Shown: positions 26,875-37,100 of the stretch, piece by piece
How positions within the stretch are numbered: the first letter of the stretch is position 1
How the letters are laid out: every line of letters begins with the position of its first letter
Origin: Thermoleophilia bacterium
GTDB taxonomy: Bacteria; Actinomycetota; Thermoleophilia; Miltoncostaeales; Miltoncostaeaceae
NCBI GenBank assembly: GCA_020848615.1
Contig: JADLHW010000019.1
Span: 1-59,162, forward strand
DNA length: 59,162 nt
Direction of reading: 5' to 3'
Notes under the pieces: model-generated
Told to the model about the DNA's origin: nothing
Databases searched by the model: none
What the model saw: the letters and a program-made list of their open reading frames with translations, nothing else
Translations under genes and position numbers: made by a program

Positions 26875-27819
26875 GTGGGAGACGCTCAGCCAAAACGCGG
26901 CAAGATCGCGCTCATGTTCCCCGGGCAGGGATCCCAGCAGGTCGGCATGGGCGCCGAGCTGTCGCGGGTGTTCCCCGTCGCCCGCCGCACGTTCGAGGAG
27001 GCCAACGACCTCCTCGGCTACGACCTGGCGCGGATCTGCTTCGAGGGTCCGAAGGACTCCCTCATGCGCACCGACCACTGCCAGCCGGCGGTGCTCACCA
27101 ACTCGGTGGCCGCCTGGCGCGTCGCGGCCGAGCACGGCGTCACGGGCGACCTCACCATGGGCCACTCCCTGGGCGAGTACGGCGCGCTGGTGGCCTCGGG
27201 GTCGCTGGACTTCGCCGAGGCGCTGCGACTGGTCCAGGAGCGCGTGAACGCCACCACCGAGGTGGCGGAGCGGGTGCCGGGCCGGATGGCCGCCCTGCTG
27301 GGCGCCAGCGACGAGGAGGCCGAGGCCCTCTGCGCCGAGGCAGGCGACGTGTGGCCCGCCAACTACAACTGCCCGGGCCAGATCGTGGCGAGCGGCCTGC
27401 ACCGCGGCATGGAGCGCCTGCAGGAGATCGCCCGCGCCCGCAACATCAAGATCCGGCTGCTGGACGTGGACGGCGCCTTCCACTCCAGCGTCATGGCCCC
27501 CGCCGCGGAGCGCCTGCGCGAGGCGCTGTCCGGCGTGCGGGTGAACGCGCCGAACATGCCGTTCCTCTCCGCCACCACCGCGGCCCTGGAGGCGGGGACC
27601 GAGCGGGTCCGCACCATCCTCACCCAGCAGCTCACCGCCCCGGTCCGGTTCACCCAGTCCGTGCGCACCGCGCTGGACATGGGCGTGGACCGGTTCGTGG
27701 AGTTCGGGCCGCGCAGCGTCCTGGTGGGCCTGGTCCGCCGCGTGCGCAGCGACGTGCACGGGCTGCACCTGGGCACTCCCGACGACCTCCCGGGGATCGC
27801 CGCGCTCACGAGCCGGTGA
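26875..27819 (+). CDS. fabD: Malonyl-CoA:ACP transacylase
   Basis: 314 residues. FabD loads malonyl groups on acyl carrier protein for type II fatty-acid synthesis. Motifs: MFPGQGSQQVGMG, nucleophile Ser98 in MGHSLGEYGAL, Arg in RLVQERV and His203 in DGAFHSSVM. The start is the GTG at 26875, 11 nt after a TAGAAT box; an upstream in-frame ATG (26833) precedes that box and is unlikely. First gene of a compact fab operon; fabG follows after 7 nt. Confidence 0.94.
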   Translation: MGDAQPKRGKIALMFPGQGSQQVGMGAELSRVFPVARRTFEEANDLLGYDLARICFEGPKDSLMRTDHCQPAVLTNSVAAWRVAAEHGVTGDLTMGHSLGEYGALVASGSLDFAEALRLVQERVNATTEVAERVPGRMAALLGASDEEAEALCAEAGDVWPANYNCPGQIVASGLHRGMERLQEIARARNIKIRLLDVDGAFHSSVMAPAAERLREALSGVRVNAPNMPFLSATTAALEAGTERVRTILTQQLTAPVRFTQSVRTALDMGVDRFVEFGPRSVLVGLVRRVRSDVHGLHLGTPDDLPGIAALTSR

Positions 27820-27826
27820 CGCACTG

Positions 27827-28558
27827 GTGCCCACCGCGATCGTGACCGGCGCCAGCCGGGGCATCGGCGCCGCCTGCGCGGTGGCGCTCGCCGAGGCCGG
27901 CTGGGACGTGGGGCTCACCTACGCGGCGGACCGGGCGTCCTGCGAGGACACCGCGGCCCGCGTCGCGAAGGCGGGCCGGCGGGCCGCGGTGCGCCGCGCC
28001 GAGGCGCGCGAGCCCGCGACCGTCGCCGCGGCGATGGGGGAGCTGGAGGAGGAGTTGGGTCTCCCGGACGCCCTGGTGGTGAACGCCGGCACCACCCGCG
28101 ACGGCCTCGCCCTGCGCATGAGCGCCGAGGACTGGCGGGCGCCCATCGCCGTGAACCTGGACGGCACGTTCGCGACCATCCGGGCGGTGGCGCCCGGCAT
28201 GGCGCAGCGCGGCCGGGGCAGCATCGTGGCGCTCACCTCCGTGGTGGGCGTCCACGGCAACGCGGGGCAGGTGAACTACGCGGCATCCAAGGCGGGCATC
28301 ATCGGCCTGGTGCGCAGCCTCGCCGACGAGCTCGGGCCCTCGGGGGTCCGCGTGAACGCGGTGGCCCCGGGCTTCATCCGCACGCGCCTCACCGATGTGC
28401 TGCCGGAGCCCCAGCAGCGGGAGCTGCGGGACCGCACCGCCCTCGGGCGGCTCGGGGAACCGGAGGACATCGCCGGGCCGGTGGCCTTCCTCTGCTCCGA
28501 GCGCTCGGCGTTCGTCACGGGTACCGTGGTCATGGTCGACGGGGGACTGAATCTGTGA
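27827..28558 (+). CDS. fabG: 3-oxoacyl-ACP reductase (SDR family)
   Basis: 243 residues. NADPH-dependent reduction of 3-oxoacyl-ACP. TGASRGIGAACA is the cofactor-binding glycine motif, ALTSVVG carries the active-site Ser, and Tyr151/Lys155 lie in NYAASKAG. A C-terminal ITG-like segment (SAFVTGTVVMVDGGL) ends the protein as in most FabG. GTG start 7 nt after fabD. The stop overlaps the GTG of the first ketosynthase. Confidence 0.95.
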   Translation: MPTAIVTGASRGIGAACAVALAEAGWDVGLTYAADRASCEDTAARVAKAGRRAAVRRAEAREPATVAAAMGELEEELGLPDALVVNAGTTRDGLALRMSAEDWRAPIAVNLDGTFATIRAVAPGMAQRGRGSIVALTSVVGVHGNAGQVNYAASKAGIIGLVRSLADELGPSGVRVNAVAPGFIRTRLTDVLPEPQQRELRDRTALGRLGEPEDIAGPVAFLCSERSAFVTGTVVMVDGGLNL

Positions 28559-29811
28559 GCGGACGACCGCTGGAGCAACGTGTCGCGGTGACGGGCATCG
28601 GCCTGGTGTGCCCGCTGGGCATCGGCCGGGAGGCCGTGTGGGCCGCCGCTCGCGAGGGCCGGTCGGGCGCGGGCCCCATCACCCGGTTCGACGCCTCCGG
28701 GCACGGCGCGAGGATCGCCTGCGAGGTGAAGGACTTCGAGCCGCTGGACTTCATCGACCGGCGGGCGGCGCGGCGCATGGACCGCAGCAGCCAGTTCGCG
28801 GTCGCGGCCGGCCGGATGGCCCTGGACGACGCCGGCCTCACGGTGGGAGACGACCCGGAGCGCATCGGCGCGGTCATCTCCACCGGGAACGGCGGCAACG
28901 AGACCTACGAGGAGCAGCACCGCATCTTCCTGGAGCGCGGGCCGGACCGGGTGTCGCCCGTGGCCGTGCCCACGATCATCGCGAACATGGCCGCCGGGCA
29001 GGTGTCGATCCAGCTGGGCCTGCAGGGCCCGCTGTCCTGCGTGCTCACCGCATGCGCGAGCAGCCTGCACGCCATCGGGGAGGCCGCCGACGTGATCCGC
29101 CGGGGCGCCGCCGAGGTCATGCTCGCCGGCGGCTCGGAGGCCGCGGTGTCGCCGTTCGCGCTGGGCATGCTCGACGCGTCCCGCGCGATGTCGCACCGCA
29201 ACGACGACCCGGAGGGCGCGAGCCGGCCCTTCGACCGCGACCGGGACGGCTTCGTGCTCGGCGAGGCCGGCGCGGTGCTGGTGCTGGAGCGCATGGACCT
29301 GGCGGTCGCCCGTGGCGCGGACATCCTCTGCGAGCTCGCGGGGTACGGCGCCACCTCCGACGCCCACCACATCACCGAGCCGGAGCCCAACGGCCGGGAG
29401 CAGGCCCGCGCGATGCGCATCGCCATCGAGCGCGGCGGCATCGATCCGGACACCGTCGATCACGTCAACGCGCACGCCACGTCCACCTCGGTGGGCGACA
29501 TCGCCGAGGTGCGCGGCATCATCGCCGCGCTCGGCGCCGACCGGGCCCGGCGCGTGGCGGTGTCGGCGACCAAGTCGATGCACGGGCACTGCGTCGGCGG
29601 AACCGGTGCCCTGGAGGCGGCGCTCACCGCGCTCGCCATCCGCGACCGCACCGTGCCGGGCACGATCAACCTGCGGCACCTGGACCCCGACTGCGAGGGC
29701 GTGGACCACGTGACCGCGACCCGCGAGCAGCACGTGCGCGCGGCGCTGTGCAGCGGGTTCGGGTTCGGCGGCCACAACGCGGTGCTCGCGATGACCGAGG
29801 TGAACGGGTGA
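28555..29811 (+). CDS. fabF: 3-oxoacyl-ACP synthase II, copy 1
   Basis: 418 residues. Condensing enzyme of fatty-acid elongation. Active-site Cys167 in LTACASSLHAIG, His in VNAHATSTSVGD and the second His in SATKSMHGHCVGG give a full Cys-His-His triad. The N-terminus reads VAVTGIGLVCPLG. It overlaps fabG upstream and copy 2 downstream (GTGA both times). It shares the blocks LAGYG, DAHHIT-P-P, SATKSMHGHC and NAAV-type end with copy 2, a clear tandem duplicate. Confidence 0.93.
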   Translation: MSGRPLEQRVAVTGIGLVCPLGIGREAVWAAAREGRSGAGPITRFDASGHGARIACEVKDFEPLDFIDRRAARRMDRSSQFAVAAGRMALDDAGLTVGDDPERIGAVISTGNGGNETYEEQHRIFLERGPDRVSPVAVPTIIANMAAGQVSIQLGLQGPLSCVLTACASSLHAIGEAADVIRRGAAEVMLAGGSEAAVSPFALGMLDASRAMSHRNDDPEGASRPFDRDRDGFVLGEAGAVLVLERMDLAVARGADILCELAGYGATSDAHHITEPEPNGREQARAMRIAIERGGIDPDTVDHVNAHATSTSVGDIAEVRGIIAALGADRARRVAVSATKSMHGHCVGGTGALEAALTALAIRDRTVPGTINLRHLDPDCEGVDHVTATREQHVRAALCSGFGFGGHNAVLAMTEVNG

Positions 29812-31064
29812 GGGACGGCCCCCGGAGGGTGGTGGTGACCGGCATCGGGGTGGTGTGCGCCCTGGGCGTCGGCCGGCAGGAGGTGTGGGCGAACGCCCTG
29901 GCGGGCACTCCCGGCGGCGGGCCCATCCGGGCGTTCGACACCGGCGGATTCGACGTCACGATGGCATGCGAGGCCACCTCGTTCGACGCGGAGCGGTTCG
30001 TCGACCGGCGCGTCGCGCGCCGGGCGGACCGCGCGACGCTGTTCGCCCTGGCCGCCGCGCACATGGCCGCCGAGGACGCGGACTTCCGGGTGGAGGGCGA
30101 CGGCCACGAGGTGGGCAGCGTGTTCGCCACCGGCACGGGCGGCAACACCGTGCGCGACGAGAACCACCGCACGATGCTGGAGCGTTCCCCCGACCGCATC
30201 TCCCCGTTCGCGATCCCCCACTCCATGGGGAACGTCCCGGCCGCACAGATCGCCATGGACATGGGGATCCGCGGACCGGTGTTCGCCCCCGTCACCGCCT
30301 GCGCGGCGGGCACCGACGCCATCGGCACGGCGGCCGCCGTCATCCGCCGCGGCGACGCCGACGTGATCGTGGCCGGCGGCACCGACGCCATGGTCACCCC
30401 GTTCTGGCTCGCCGCCTTCACCGCGCTGCGGGTGCTGTCGCACCGCAACGAGGACCCCGCGCACGCCGCCCGGCCGTTCGACGCCCACCGCGACGGCTTC
30501 CTCATCGGGGAGGGCTCCGCGGCCCTCATCCTGGAGGACGCCGACCGGGCCCGCGCACGGGGCGCCACCATCATCTGCGAGCTCGCCGGGTACGGCTCCA
30601 GCGCCGACGCCCACCACATCACCGACCCGGACCCCACCGGCCGCTCGCAGGCCCGGGCGATGCGATGGGCCATCCGGGAGGCCGGCATCGAGCCGTCGGA
30701 GATCGACTACGTGAACGCCCACGGCGGCGCCAGCCAACCGGGTGACCCCAGCGAGATCACCGCCATCCGGCTCGCCCTGGGCGACGACGTGGCGGCCCGC
30801 ACCGCGGTGTCGGCCACAAAGTCGATGCACGGTCACTGCATGGGCGCCACCGGCGCCATCGAGGGCGCCCTCACCGCGATGGCCGTGCAGGCCGGGCGCG
30901 TGCCGCCCACCATCAGCCTCACCGAGGTCGACCCGGAGTGCGAGGGCGTGGACCACGTGCGGGACGCCGCCCGGGATGTCCCGCTGCGGGCGGCCCTGTC
31001 CACGAACAACGGCCTGGGCGGCCACAACGCCGCGGTGGTGTTCCGGGCATGGGAGGACGCATGA
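29808..31064 (+). CDS. fabF: 3-oxoacyl-ACP synthase II, copy 2
   Basis: 418 residues, exactly the length of copy 1. Cys165 in VTACAAGTDAIG and both histidines (VNAHGGASQPGD, SATKSMHGHCMG) are retained, so this is an active ketosynthase and not a chain-length factor lacking Cys. Divergence from copy 1 around the active site (ACAAGTD against ACASSLH) suggests a different acyl-chain preference, such as one copy for elongation beyond a given length or for branched chains. GTG start overlaps copy 1; stop overlaps the ATG of a small membrane protein. Confidence 0.92.
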   Translation: MRDGPRRVVVTGIGVVCALGVGRQEVWANALAGTPGGGPIRAFDTGGFDVTMACEATSFDAERFVDRRVARRADRATLFALAAAHMAAEDADFRVEGDGHEVGSVFATGTGGNTVRDENHRTMLERSPDRISPFAIPHSMGNVPAAQIAMDMGIRGPVFAPVTACAAGTDAIGTAAAVIRRGDADVIVAGGTDAMVTPFWLAAFTALRVLSHRNEDPAHAARPFDAHRDGFLIGEGSAALILEDADRARARGATIICELAGYGSSADAHHITDPDPTGRSQARAMRWAIREAGIEPSEIDYVNAHGGASQPGDPSEITAIRLALGDDVAARTAVSATKSMHGHCMGATGAIEGALTAMAVQAGRVPPTISLTEVDPECEGVDHVRDAARDVPLRAALSTNNGLGGHNAAVVFRAWEDA

Positions 31065-31267
31065 CGGCCGCCGCGCCGCGCAAGCGCATGTCGGACCGCG
31101 CCGAGAAGGCCACGCGCCTCGCCACGGCGTCGGTGGTGAGTGCCATCCCCGGCCTGACCGGCATCGTCACGGGCACCCCGTGGCTGGGCTACACGTCCAC
31201 CGGCATCGTCCTGGCGGCGATCCTCGCCGGCCCGGTCGTGGAGCGCATCCGCCACCGGGGCGACTGA
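31061..31267 (+). CDS. Small membrane protein, last gene of the fab operon
   Basis: 68 residues. A basic N-terminus (APRKRMSDRAEKATR) precedes two hydrophobic stretches (about 22-36 and 42-60), giving a hairpin membrane topology with a basic end (ERIRHRGD). The ATG overlaps the fabF copy 2 TGA, so the protein is translated with the ketosynthase. I do not recognise the family; a role near membrane lipid synthesis is suggested only by position. Confidence 0.6.
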   Translation: MTAAAPRKRMSDRAEKATRLATASVVSAIPGLTGIVTGTPWLGYTSTGIVLAAILAGPVVERIRHRGD

Positions 31268-31271
31268 GCCC

Positions 31272-31688
31272 TCAGGCCTCCAGGGGCGGCACCGGGATGG
31301 GGTTCCCGGCGTCGTCGATCGCGACGAACACGAAGCGGCCCGTCCCGCACAGGCGCCGCTCGCCGGACAAGAGCTCCTCGCTCACCATGCTCACCCGCAC
31401 GGTCATCGAGGTGCGGCCCGTCGCGACGACCCGTGCCAGGACCTCCACGATCTCGCCGTGGCGGACGGGGGCGACGTAGTCGACCTGGTCGACGGCGATC
31501 GTGACGGCCTCGCTGCGGCAGTGGCGGGTGGCGGCCACGAACGCGGCGCGGTCCATCATCGACAGCGCCTCCCCGCCGAACAGCGTGCCGTGGTGGTTGA
31601 GCTGCTGGGGGAACACGACCTCGGTCATCCGCGTCTCCGGCGGCGGCGCGAGGGCGGGGGCGTGCAGGGCGATGTCGTCGCCGCTCAC
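31272..31688 (-). CDS. Acyl-CoA thioesterase (hotdog fold, YciA/BACH type)
   Basis: 138 residues. After a short Pro/Ala leader, MTEVVFPQQLNHHGTLFGGEALSMMDRAAFVAA contains the hotdog signature (N-x-H-G-T-x-F-G-G, helix with Asp). VDQVDYVAPVRHGEIVEV and the final strand GTGRFVFVAID fit acyl-CoA thioesterases. It hydrolyses acyl-CoA to free acid and CoA. GTG start overlapping the HAD stop (GTGA). Convergent with the fab operon, which may or may not matter. Confidence 0.9.
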   Translation of the reverse strand: MSGDDIALHAPALAPPPETRMTEVVFPQQLNHHGTLFGGEALSMMDRAAFVAATRHCRSEAVTIAVDQVDYVAPVRHGEIVEVLARVVATGRTSMTVRVSMVSEELLSGERRLCGTGRFVFVAIDDAGNPIPVPPLEA

Positions 31689-32362
31689 TGAGACTCCGGG
31701 TCGATGACGCTGCGGGCGGCCTGGGTGAGGTTCGCCGCGACGACGTCGGCCCCTCGCAGGGCGTCCGCCGGGAATGCGCCGGTCGTGACGGCCACCACCC
31801 GGCATCCCGCGCCCCGGGCGGCGGCGATGTCGCGCGGCGTGTCGCCGATGATCACCCCGTCGGCCGGTGCGGCGCCCGCCCGGGCGAGCGCGATGCGCAC
31901 CACCTCGGCGCGCTCCACCGCATCCCCGCCATAGCCGCCCTCCCCGCGCCGGAAGATCCCGCCCAGGCCGGCGAGCTCCAGCTTGTGGTGGGCGATCTCC
32001 TCGAGGTTGCCGGTGACCAGCGCCGTCCGGACGCCGGCGGCGGCCAGCAGATCCATGGCGTCCCGGGCGTCGGCGGCGGCGCTCGGCACCGGGTGGTCCC
32101 CCGCGATCTCCAGGTACCGGGCGACGGTGCGCTCGCACCACTCGGCGAGGCCCGCCACGGCGTCGGCCTCCGGCACGCCGGCGGCGGTGAGCATCCGCAG
32201 GCCGATCTCCAGGTCCGTGCGGCCGCCCGGCGAGACGGCGACCAGGTCCGCCTCGCCGGCGTGCACGCCGTAGACGTCGCGCATGGCGAGCACCAGCCCC
32301 AGGCCGTGGGCCACGGGACGCCCGTGCAGCAGGGTGCCGTCGATGTCCACCAGGGCGATCAC
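31685..32362 (-). CDS. HAD-family phosphatase (phosphoglycolate phosphatase-like)
   Basis: 225 residues. HAD motif I DIDGTLLHG at the N-terminus, motif II in ALVTGNL, motif III Lys in HHKLELAG, and motif IV GDTPRDIAAAR. The cap region between motifs I and II is helical, as in Gph/PGPase. It removes phosphate from a small substrate; 2-phosphoglycolate, a by-product of oxidative DNA repair, would fit its position directly after a DNA glycosylase, but this is inference. The GTG start overlaps the tag stop and its own stop overlaps the thioesterase start. Confidence 0.9.
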   Translation of the reverse strand: MIALVDIDGTLLHGRPVAHGLGLVLAMRDVYGVHAGEADLVAVSPGGRTDLEIGLRMLTAAGVPEADAVAGLAEWCERTVARYLEIAGDHPVPSAAADARDAMDLLAAAGVRTALVTGNLEEIAHHKLELAGLGGIFRRGEGGYGGDAVERAEVVRIALARAGAAPADGVIIGDTPRDIAAARGAGCRVVAVTTGAFPADALRGADVVAANLTQAARSVIDPESQ

Positions 32363-32904
32363 CCCGGGGAGGGTGCCATCCACGGCGGACGCAGCGCCGC
32401 GATACGCGCGAACGCCGGGCAGTCCTCGCGGTGCGCGCCCGGCAGGTACCCCAGGGACATGAGGAACTCGCCGGTCACCTCGGGTCCCGTGAAGCGGAAC
32501 GTGCGGCGGAACAGGCGCACCCACCCGGCGTGGTCCAGCGGGTGCATCGCGTCGAGCCACCCGGCCAGGCCGCCGTGGGCGGCCGACAGCTCCACCACCA
32601 CGCCGGCGTCGTGGACGATGGCCTCCACCTTGCGGCGGTTGCGGATGATGCGCCCGTCGGCGACCAGGCGCTCCACGTCCGCCGGTCCGTAGGCGGCCAC
32701 CACGGCGGGCGCGAAGCCGCCGAACGCGTCCCGCATGCCCTCCCGGCGGCGCAGCACCAGTTCCCACGACAGGCCCCCCTGCATGATCTCCATCGCCAGG
32801 CGCTCCAGCAGCACGGCGTCGTCCCGCGCCGGCACCCCGTACTCGCGGTCGTGGTACGGGCCGTGGAGGGGATGCCCGGGCGCGACGTCGCAGTAGGTGC
32901 TCAC
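32359..32904 (-). CDS. tag: DNA-3-methyladenine glycosylase I
   Basis: 181 residues, standard Tag length. Excises 3-methyladenine from alkylated DNA. The zinc ligands are in place: Cys5 (TYCDV), His18 (GPYHDREYGVP), His158 and Cys162 (AHREDCPAF). LLERLAMEIMQGGLSWE-VLRRR is the diagnostic helix-hairpin region with the substrate-binding Glu and Trp. First gene of a three-gene overlapping operon tag-HAD-thioesterase. GTG start; it faces a divergent gene whose longest frame overlaps by a few bases. Confidence 0.94.
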   Translation of the reverse strand: MSTYCDVAPGHPLHGPYHDREYGVPARDDAVLLERLAMEIMQGGLSWELVLRRREGMRDAFGGFAPAVVAAYGPADVERLVADGRIIRNRRKVEAIVHDAGVVVELSAAHGGLAGWLDAMHPLDHAGWVRLFRRTFRFTGPEVTGEFLMSLGYLPGAHREDCPAFARIAALRPPWMAPSPG

Positions 32905-34069
32905 GGTGCGGGAACCTGCCAGAAGCCACCACCGGCCGCCGCCGTGTAGGTTCCCGTACCGCCGAAACCGCCGATTCCTCCCACGGAGTCACCTCCTGTC
33001 CGCGTTCCCCCGCCCATCGACGATCACCCTGGCCGCAGCCGCGGCGGCCGCCTCGCTGGCCTGGGCGGGCACCGCCGCCGGCGCCGTGACGGTGAGCTAC
33101 TCCGACGGGGCCGGCGGAGGCCTGGGGGTCACCGCGCCCCGCGGCGAGGCGAACGACGTGACCATCGCCCTGGAGTGCGACGGCGCATGCGCCTTCACGG
33201 TCATGGAACGGCTGACGGTGCTCGCCACCGCCGGGCCGGGATGCACCCTTGCGTCGGTTCAGCCCGCGACGGTGCGCTGCGCGGTGGGCACCGGCCCGCG
33301 GACGGTGCGCGCGGACCTCGGCGACGAGGACGACCACCTCACCCTGGCCTGCGCGGCCCCGGTGCGGGTGGTCGCCGACCTGGGCCCCGGCAACGACCGG
33401 TTCCGCGGCTGCACCGGTGGCGGCGTCTCCGCCGACGACGTGGCGGGCGGCCCGGGGAACGACATCATCGACGGCTTCGGCGGCGACGACGCCCTGGACG
33501 GCGGTCCCGGCCGGGACCGGCTGCGCGGGGGCGGTGGCGCCGACGCCCTGCGCTCCCGTGACGGCGAGGCCGACGAGGTGTCCTGCGGCACCGATCCGGG
33601 CGCGGACGGCCTCGACGCCGTCACCGTGCGGGCGGGCCTGACGGTTGCCGGCACGGATCGCGCGACGGTGGACCCCCTGGACGGGCTGCCGCCCGACTGC
33701 GAGCGCATCGACGCGGCGCGCCCGGGTGAGCGCAACGGCATCCTGCCGCGGGCGGTGGGCGTCGCGCGCGTCGACGCGAAGGGCCGCATCACCCTGCGGT
33801 TCGTGTGCCGCCGGGCGTTCTGCACCGGGCGGGTCCGCGCGGACCTCGCGGCACGCGGCCGCGCGGTGCCCAAGGGGCCGGGCCGCCTGGCCTCCACATT
33901 CACGATGCAGTCGTCGTATCCCCTCGCCGGTGAGGTGACGCTGTCACGCGCCGACGCCCGGGCCCTGCGCCGCGGCGGCGACCGTGTCCGCATCGCGCGG
34001 GTCGCGGCCTTCGAGGGCACCCGCAAGCACCTCAGGATCACCGTGGTCGCGGTCCCCGTGCGCGGCTGA
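32897..34069 (+). CDS. Secreted protein with short RTX-like GGxGxD repeats
   Basis: Up to 390 residues. A hydrophobic export signal ([23 protein letters not shown]) precedes an all-beta domain with cysteines, then a short block of calcium-binding-like nonapeptides ([26 protein letters not shown]), and a C-terminal beta domain with two more cysteines ([10 protein letters not shown]). The start is uncertain: the longest frame begins at a GTG overlapping the tag start region, whereas TAGGTT (32947-32952), GGAG (32985-32988) and an in-frame CTG at 32996 suggest translation starts about 33 codons later, right before the signal peptide. Function unknown; calcium-dependent folding is likely. Confidence 0.7.
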   Translation: MLTVREPARSHHRPPPCRFPYRRNRRFLPRSHLLSAFPRPSTITLAAAAAAASLAWAGTAAGAVTVSYSDGAGGGLGVTAPRGEANDVTIALECDGACAFTVMERLTVLATAGPGCTLASVQPATVRCAVGTGPRTVRADLGDEDDHLTLACAAPVRVVADLGPGNDRFRGCTGGGVSADDVAGGPGNDIIDGFGGDDALDGGPGRDRLRGGGGADALRSRDGEADEVSCGTDPGADGLDAVTVRAGLTVAGTDRATVDPLDGLPPDCERIDAARPGERNGILPRAVGVARVDAKGRITLRFVCRRAFCTGRVRADLAARGRAVPKGPGRLASTFTMQSSYPLAGEVTLSRADARALRRGGDRVRIARVAAFEGTRKHLRITVVAVPVRG

Positions 34070-34104
34070 TCCGGCGGGGACGGTCCGGCCGCGACGCAGG
34101 GCGA

Positions 34105-34110
34105 TAGCCT
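34105..34110 (+). promoter_or_regulatory. -10 box upstream of metH
   Basis: TAGCCT ends 8 nt before the metH ATG. There is no room or sequence for a cobalamin or SAM riboswitch in the 49-nt gap 34070-34118. Confidence 0.45.
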
Positions 34111-34118
34111 TGCCGGTC

Positions 34119-37100
34119 ATGGCCTCCACACGTCCCGATGCCCGCACCGCCCTGGACGCCGCGCTCGCCGAGCGCGTCGTGATCCTGGACGGCGCGATGG
34201 GCACGCAGATCCAGCGCTTCGGCCTCACGGAGGCCGACTTCCGCGGCGAGCGCTTCGCGGACCACCCCTCGCCCCTCGCGGGCAACAACGACCTGCTGGT
34301 GCTCACGCGCCCCGACGTGATCCGCGAGATCCACGAGTGGTTCCTGGAGGCGGGCGCGGACATCATCGAGACGAACACGTTCAGCTCCACGGCGGTGGCG
34401 CAGGCCGATTACGGCATGCAGCCCGCCGTGCACGACATGAACGTCGTCGCCGCCCGCCTGGCGCGGGAGTCCGCGGATGCGCAGACGGCGCGCACCCCGG
34501 ACCGCCCGCGCTTCGTGGCCGGCGCGGTGGGCCCCATGAACCGCACGCTGTCGATGTCGCCGAAGGTGGAGGACCCCGGGTACCGGGCGGTGAGCTTCGA
34601 CGAGGTGCGCGAGGCGTACGCCGAGCAGGTGCGCGGACTCATCGAGGGCGGCGTCGACCTGCTGCTGGTGGAGACGATCTTCGACACCCTCAACGCGAAG
34701 GCCGCGCTGCTCGCGATCGAGGAGGTCGCGCAGGAGACCGGGGTCCGCCTGCCGGTGATGATCTCGGTGACGATCACCGACGCCTCCGGCCGCACCCTGT
34801 CCGGCCAGACCGTGGAGGCCTTCTGGGTGAGCGTCGCCCATAGCCGGCCCTGGTCGGTGGGCGTGAACTGCGCCCTGGGGGCGGAGGCCATGCGCCCGCA
34901 CGTGGAGGCCCTGGCGCGCATCTCCGACTGCTGGACCAGCTGCTATCCCAACGCCGGCCTGCCGAACGCGTTCGGGGAGTACGACGAGCTGCCCGAGGAC
35001 ACCGCCCGGGTGCTGCGCGACATGGCCGGCGACGGGCTGGTGAACATCCTGGGCGGGTGCTGCGGCACCACCCCGAACCACATCGCGGCGGTCGCCCGCG
35101 CCATGGAGGGCGTGCGGCCCCGTCCGCGGCCCGCGGGGGCCGACCCTTCGCTCACGTGGCTGTCGGGCCTGGAGCCGTACGTCATGCGGCCGGACTCCAC
35201 GTTCACGATGATCGGCGAGCGCACCAACGTGACCGGTTCCCGCCGGTTCGCGCAGCTCATCCTGGGCGGCGACGACACGACGGCGCTCGAGGTGGCGGTG
35301 GAGCAGGTCCGGAGCGGCGCGAACGTCATCGACGTGAACATGGACGAGGGCATGCTCGACTCCGTCGCGGCGATGACCCGGTTCCTGAACCTGGTGGCCT
35401 CCGAGCCGGAGATCGCCCGCGTGCCGATCATGGTCGACTCCTCCCGGTGGGAGGTCATCGAGGCCGGCCTCAAGGGCTGCCAGGGCAAGAGCATCGTGAA
35501 CTCCATCAGCCTGAAGGAGGGCGAGGAGGCGTTCCTGGCGCAGGCCCGGCGGGCCCGCGGGTACGGCGCCGCGATGGTGGTGATGGCCTTCGACGAGGCC
35601 GGCCAGGCCGACACCGAGGACCGCAAGGTCGAGATCTGCACCCGCGCGTACCGGCTCCTCACCGAGGAGGCCGGCGTGCCGCCGCAGGACATCATCTTCG
35701 ACCCGAACATCTTCGCGGTGGCGACGGGGCTGGAGGAGCACGCCCGCTACGCGATGGACTTCATCGGGGCGTGCCGGCGCATCAAGGAGGCCTGCCCGGG
35801 CGTCCGCATCAGCGGCGGCGTGTCGAACCTCAGCTTCAGCTTCCGCGGCAACGACGTGGTGCGCGAGGCCATGCACACGGCGTTCCTGTACCACGCGATC
35901 GCCGCGGGCATGGACATGGGCATCGTCAACGCCGGCCAGCTGGGCGTGTACGAGCAGCTCCCGCCGGACCTGCGGGACCTGGTGGAGGACGTCCTGTTCG
36001 ACCGCCGCCCGGACGCGACGGAGCGGCTGCTGACGTTCGCCGACACCGTGAAGGGCCGGTCCACCAAGAAGGAGCTGGACCTCGCCTGGCGCGAGGGCAC
36101 CGTGGAGGAGCGCCTGGAGCACGCGCTGGTGAACGGCCTGGTCGACTTCATCGAGGACGACACCGAGGAGGCCCGCCTGAAGTACGGCGTGCCGCTGCAG
36201 GTCATCGAGGGCCCCCTCATGGCCGGCATGGGCACGGTGGGCGACCTGTTCGGCGCCGGGAAGATGTTCCTGCCGCAGGTGGTGAAGAGCGCCCGCGTGA
36301 TGAAGCGCGCCGTGGCCCACCTGGAGCCGTTCATGGAGGAGGAGCGGGCCGCCGCGCAGGCCGCGGGTGCCGGCTCGTCGCAGGGGAGGGTCCTGCTCGC
36401 CACCGTGAAGGGAGATGTGCACGACATCGGCAAGAACATCGTCGGGGTCGTGCTGGGCTGCAACAGCTACGAGGTCATCGACCTGGGCGTGATGGTCCCC
36501 ACCCAGACGATCCTCGACGAGGCCGCCGCCCGCGGCGTGGACGTGGTGGGCCTGTCGGGCCTCATCACCCCGTCCCTGGACGAGATGGCGGGCGTGGCCG
36601 CCGAGATGGAGCGCCGCGGCCTGGACCTGCCGCTGCTCATCGGCGGGGCCACCACCTCCAAGCAGCACACCGCCGTGAAGATCGCCCCCCGGTACACCGG
36701 GCCGGTCGTGCACGTGCTGGATGCGTCCCGCGCGGTGGGCGTGGTGTCGAACCTGCTCGACCCGCAGCGCCGGGAGGTGCTGCACGCGCAGGTGCTGGAG
36801 GACCAGGAGCGCCTGCGGGGCATCCACGAGGGCCGCGTCCAGCGGCCGATGCTGAGCATCGGCGAGGCGCGTGACCGGCGGCCGGCGATCGAGTGGCAGT
36901 CGGACGCGCCGCCGTCGCGCCCCGCGTTCACCGGTCCCCGCGCGGTGGAGGTGCCGCTCACCGAGCTGGTGCCGTACATCGACTGGACGTTCTTCTTCCA
37001 CGCCTGGGAGCTGAAGGGCAGGTTCCCGGCGGTGCTGGAGCACCCGGACTACGGGGACGCCGCGAAGGAGCTGTACGCGAACGCCAGGGCGATGCTCGAC

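Noticed and set aside
29808-31064. Second ketosynthase as polyketide chain-length factor
   Set aside because: It keeps the active-site Cys and both His, whereas chain-length factors lack Cys.
34070-34118. Cobalamin or SAM riboswitch before metH
   Set aside because: The gap is only 49 nt and contains a promoter-like box; neither riboswitch would fit.
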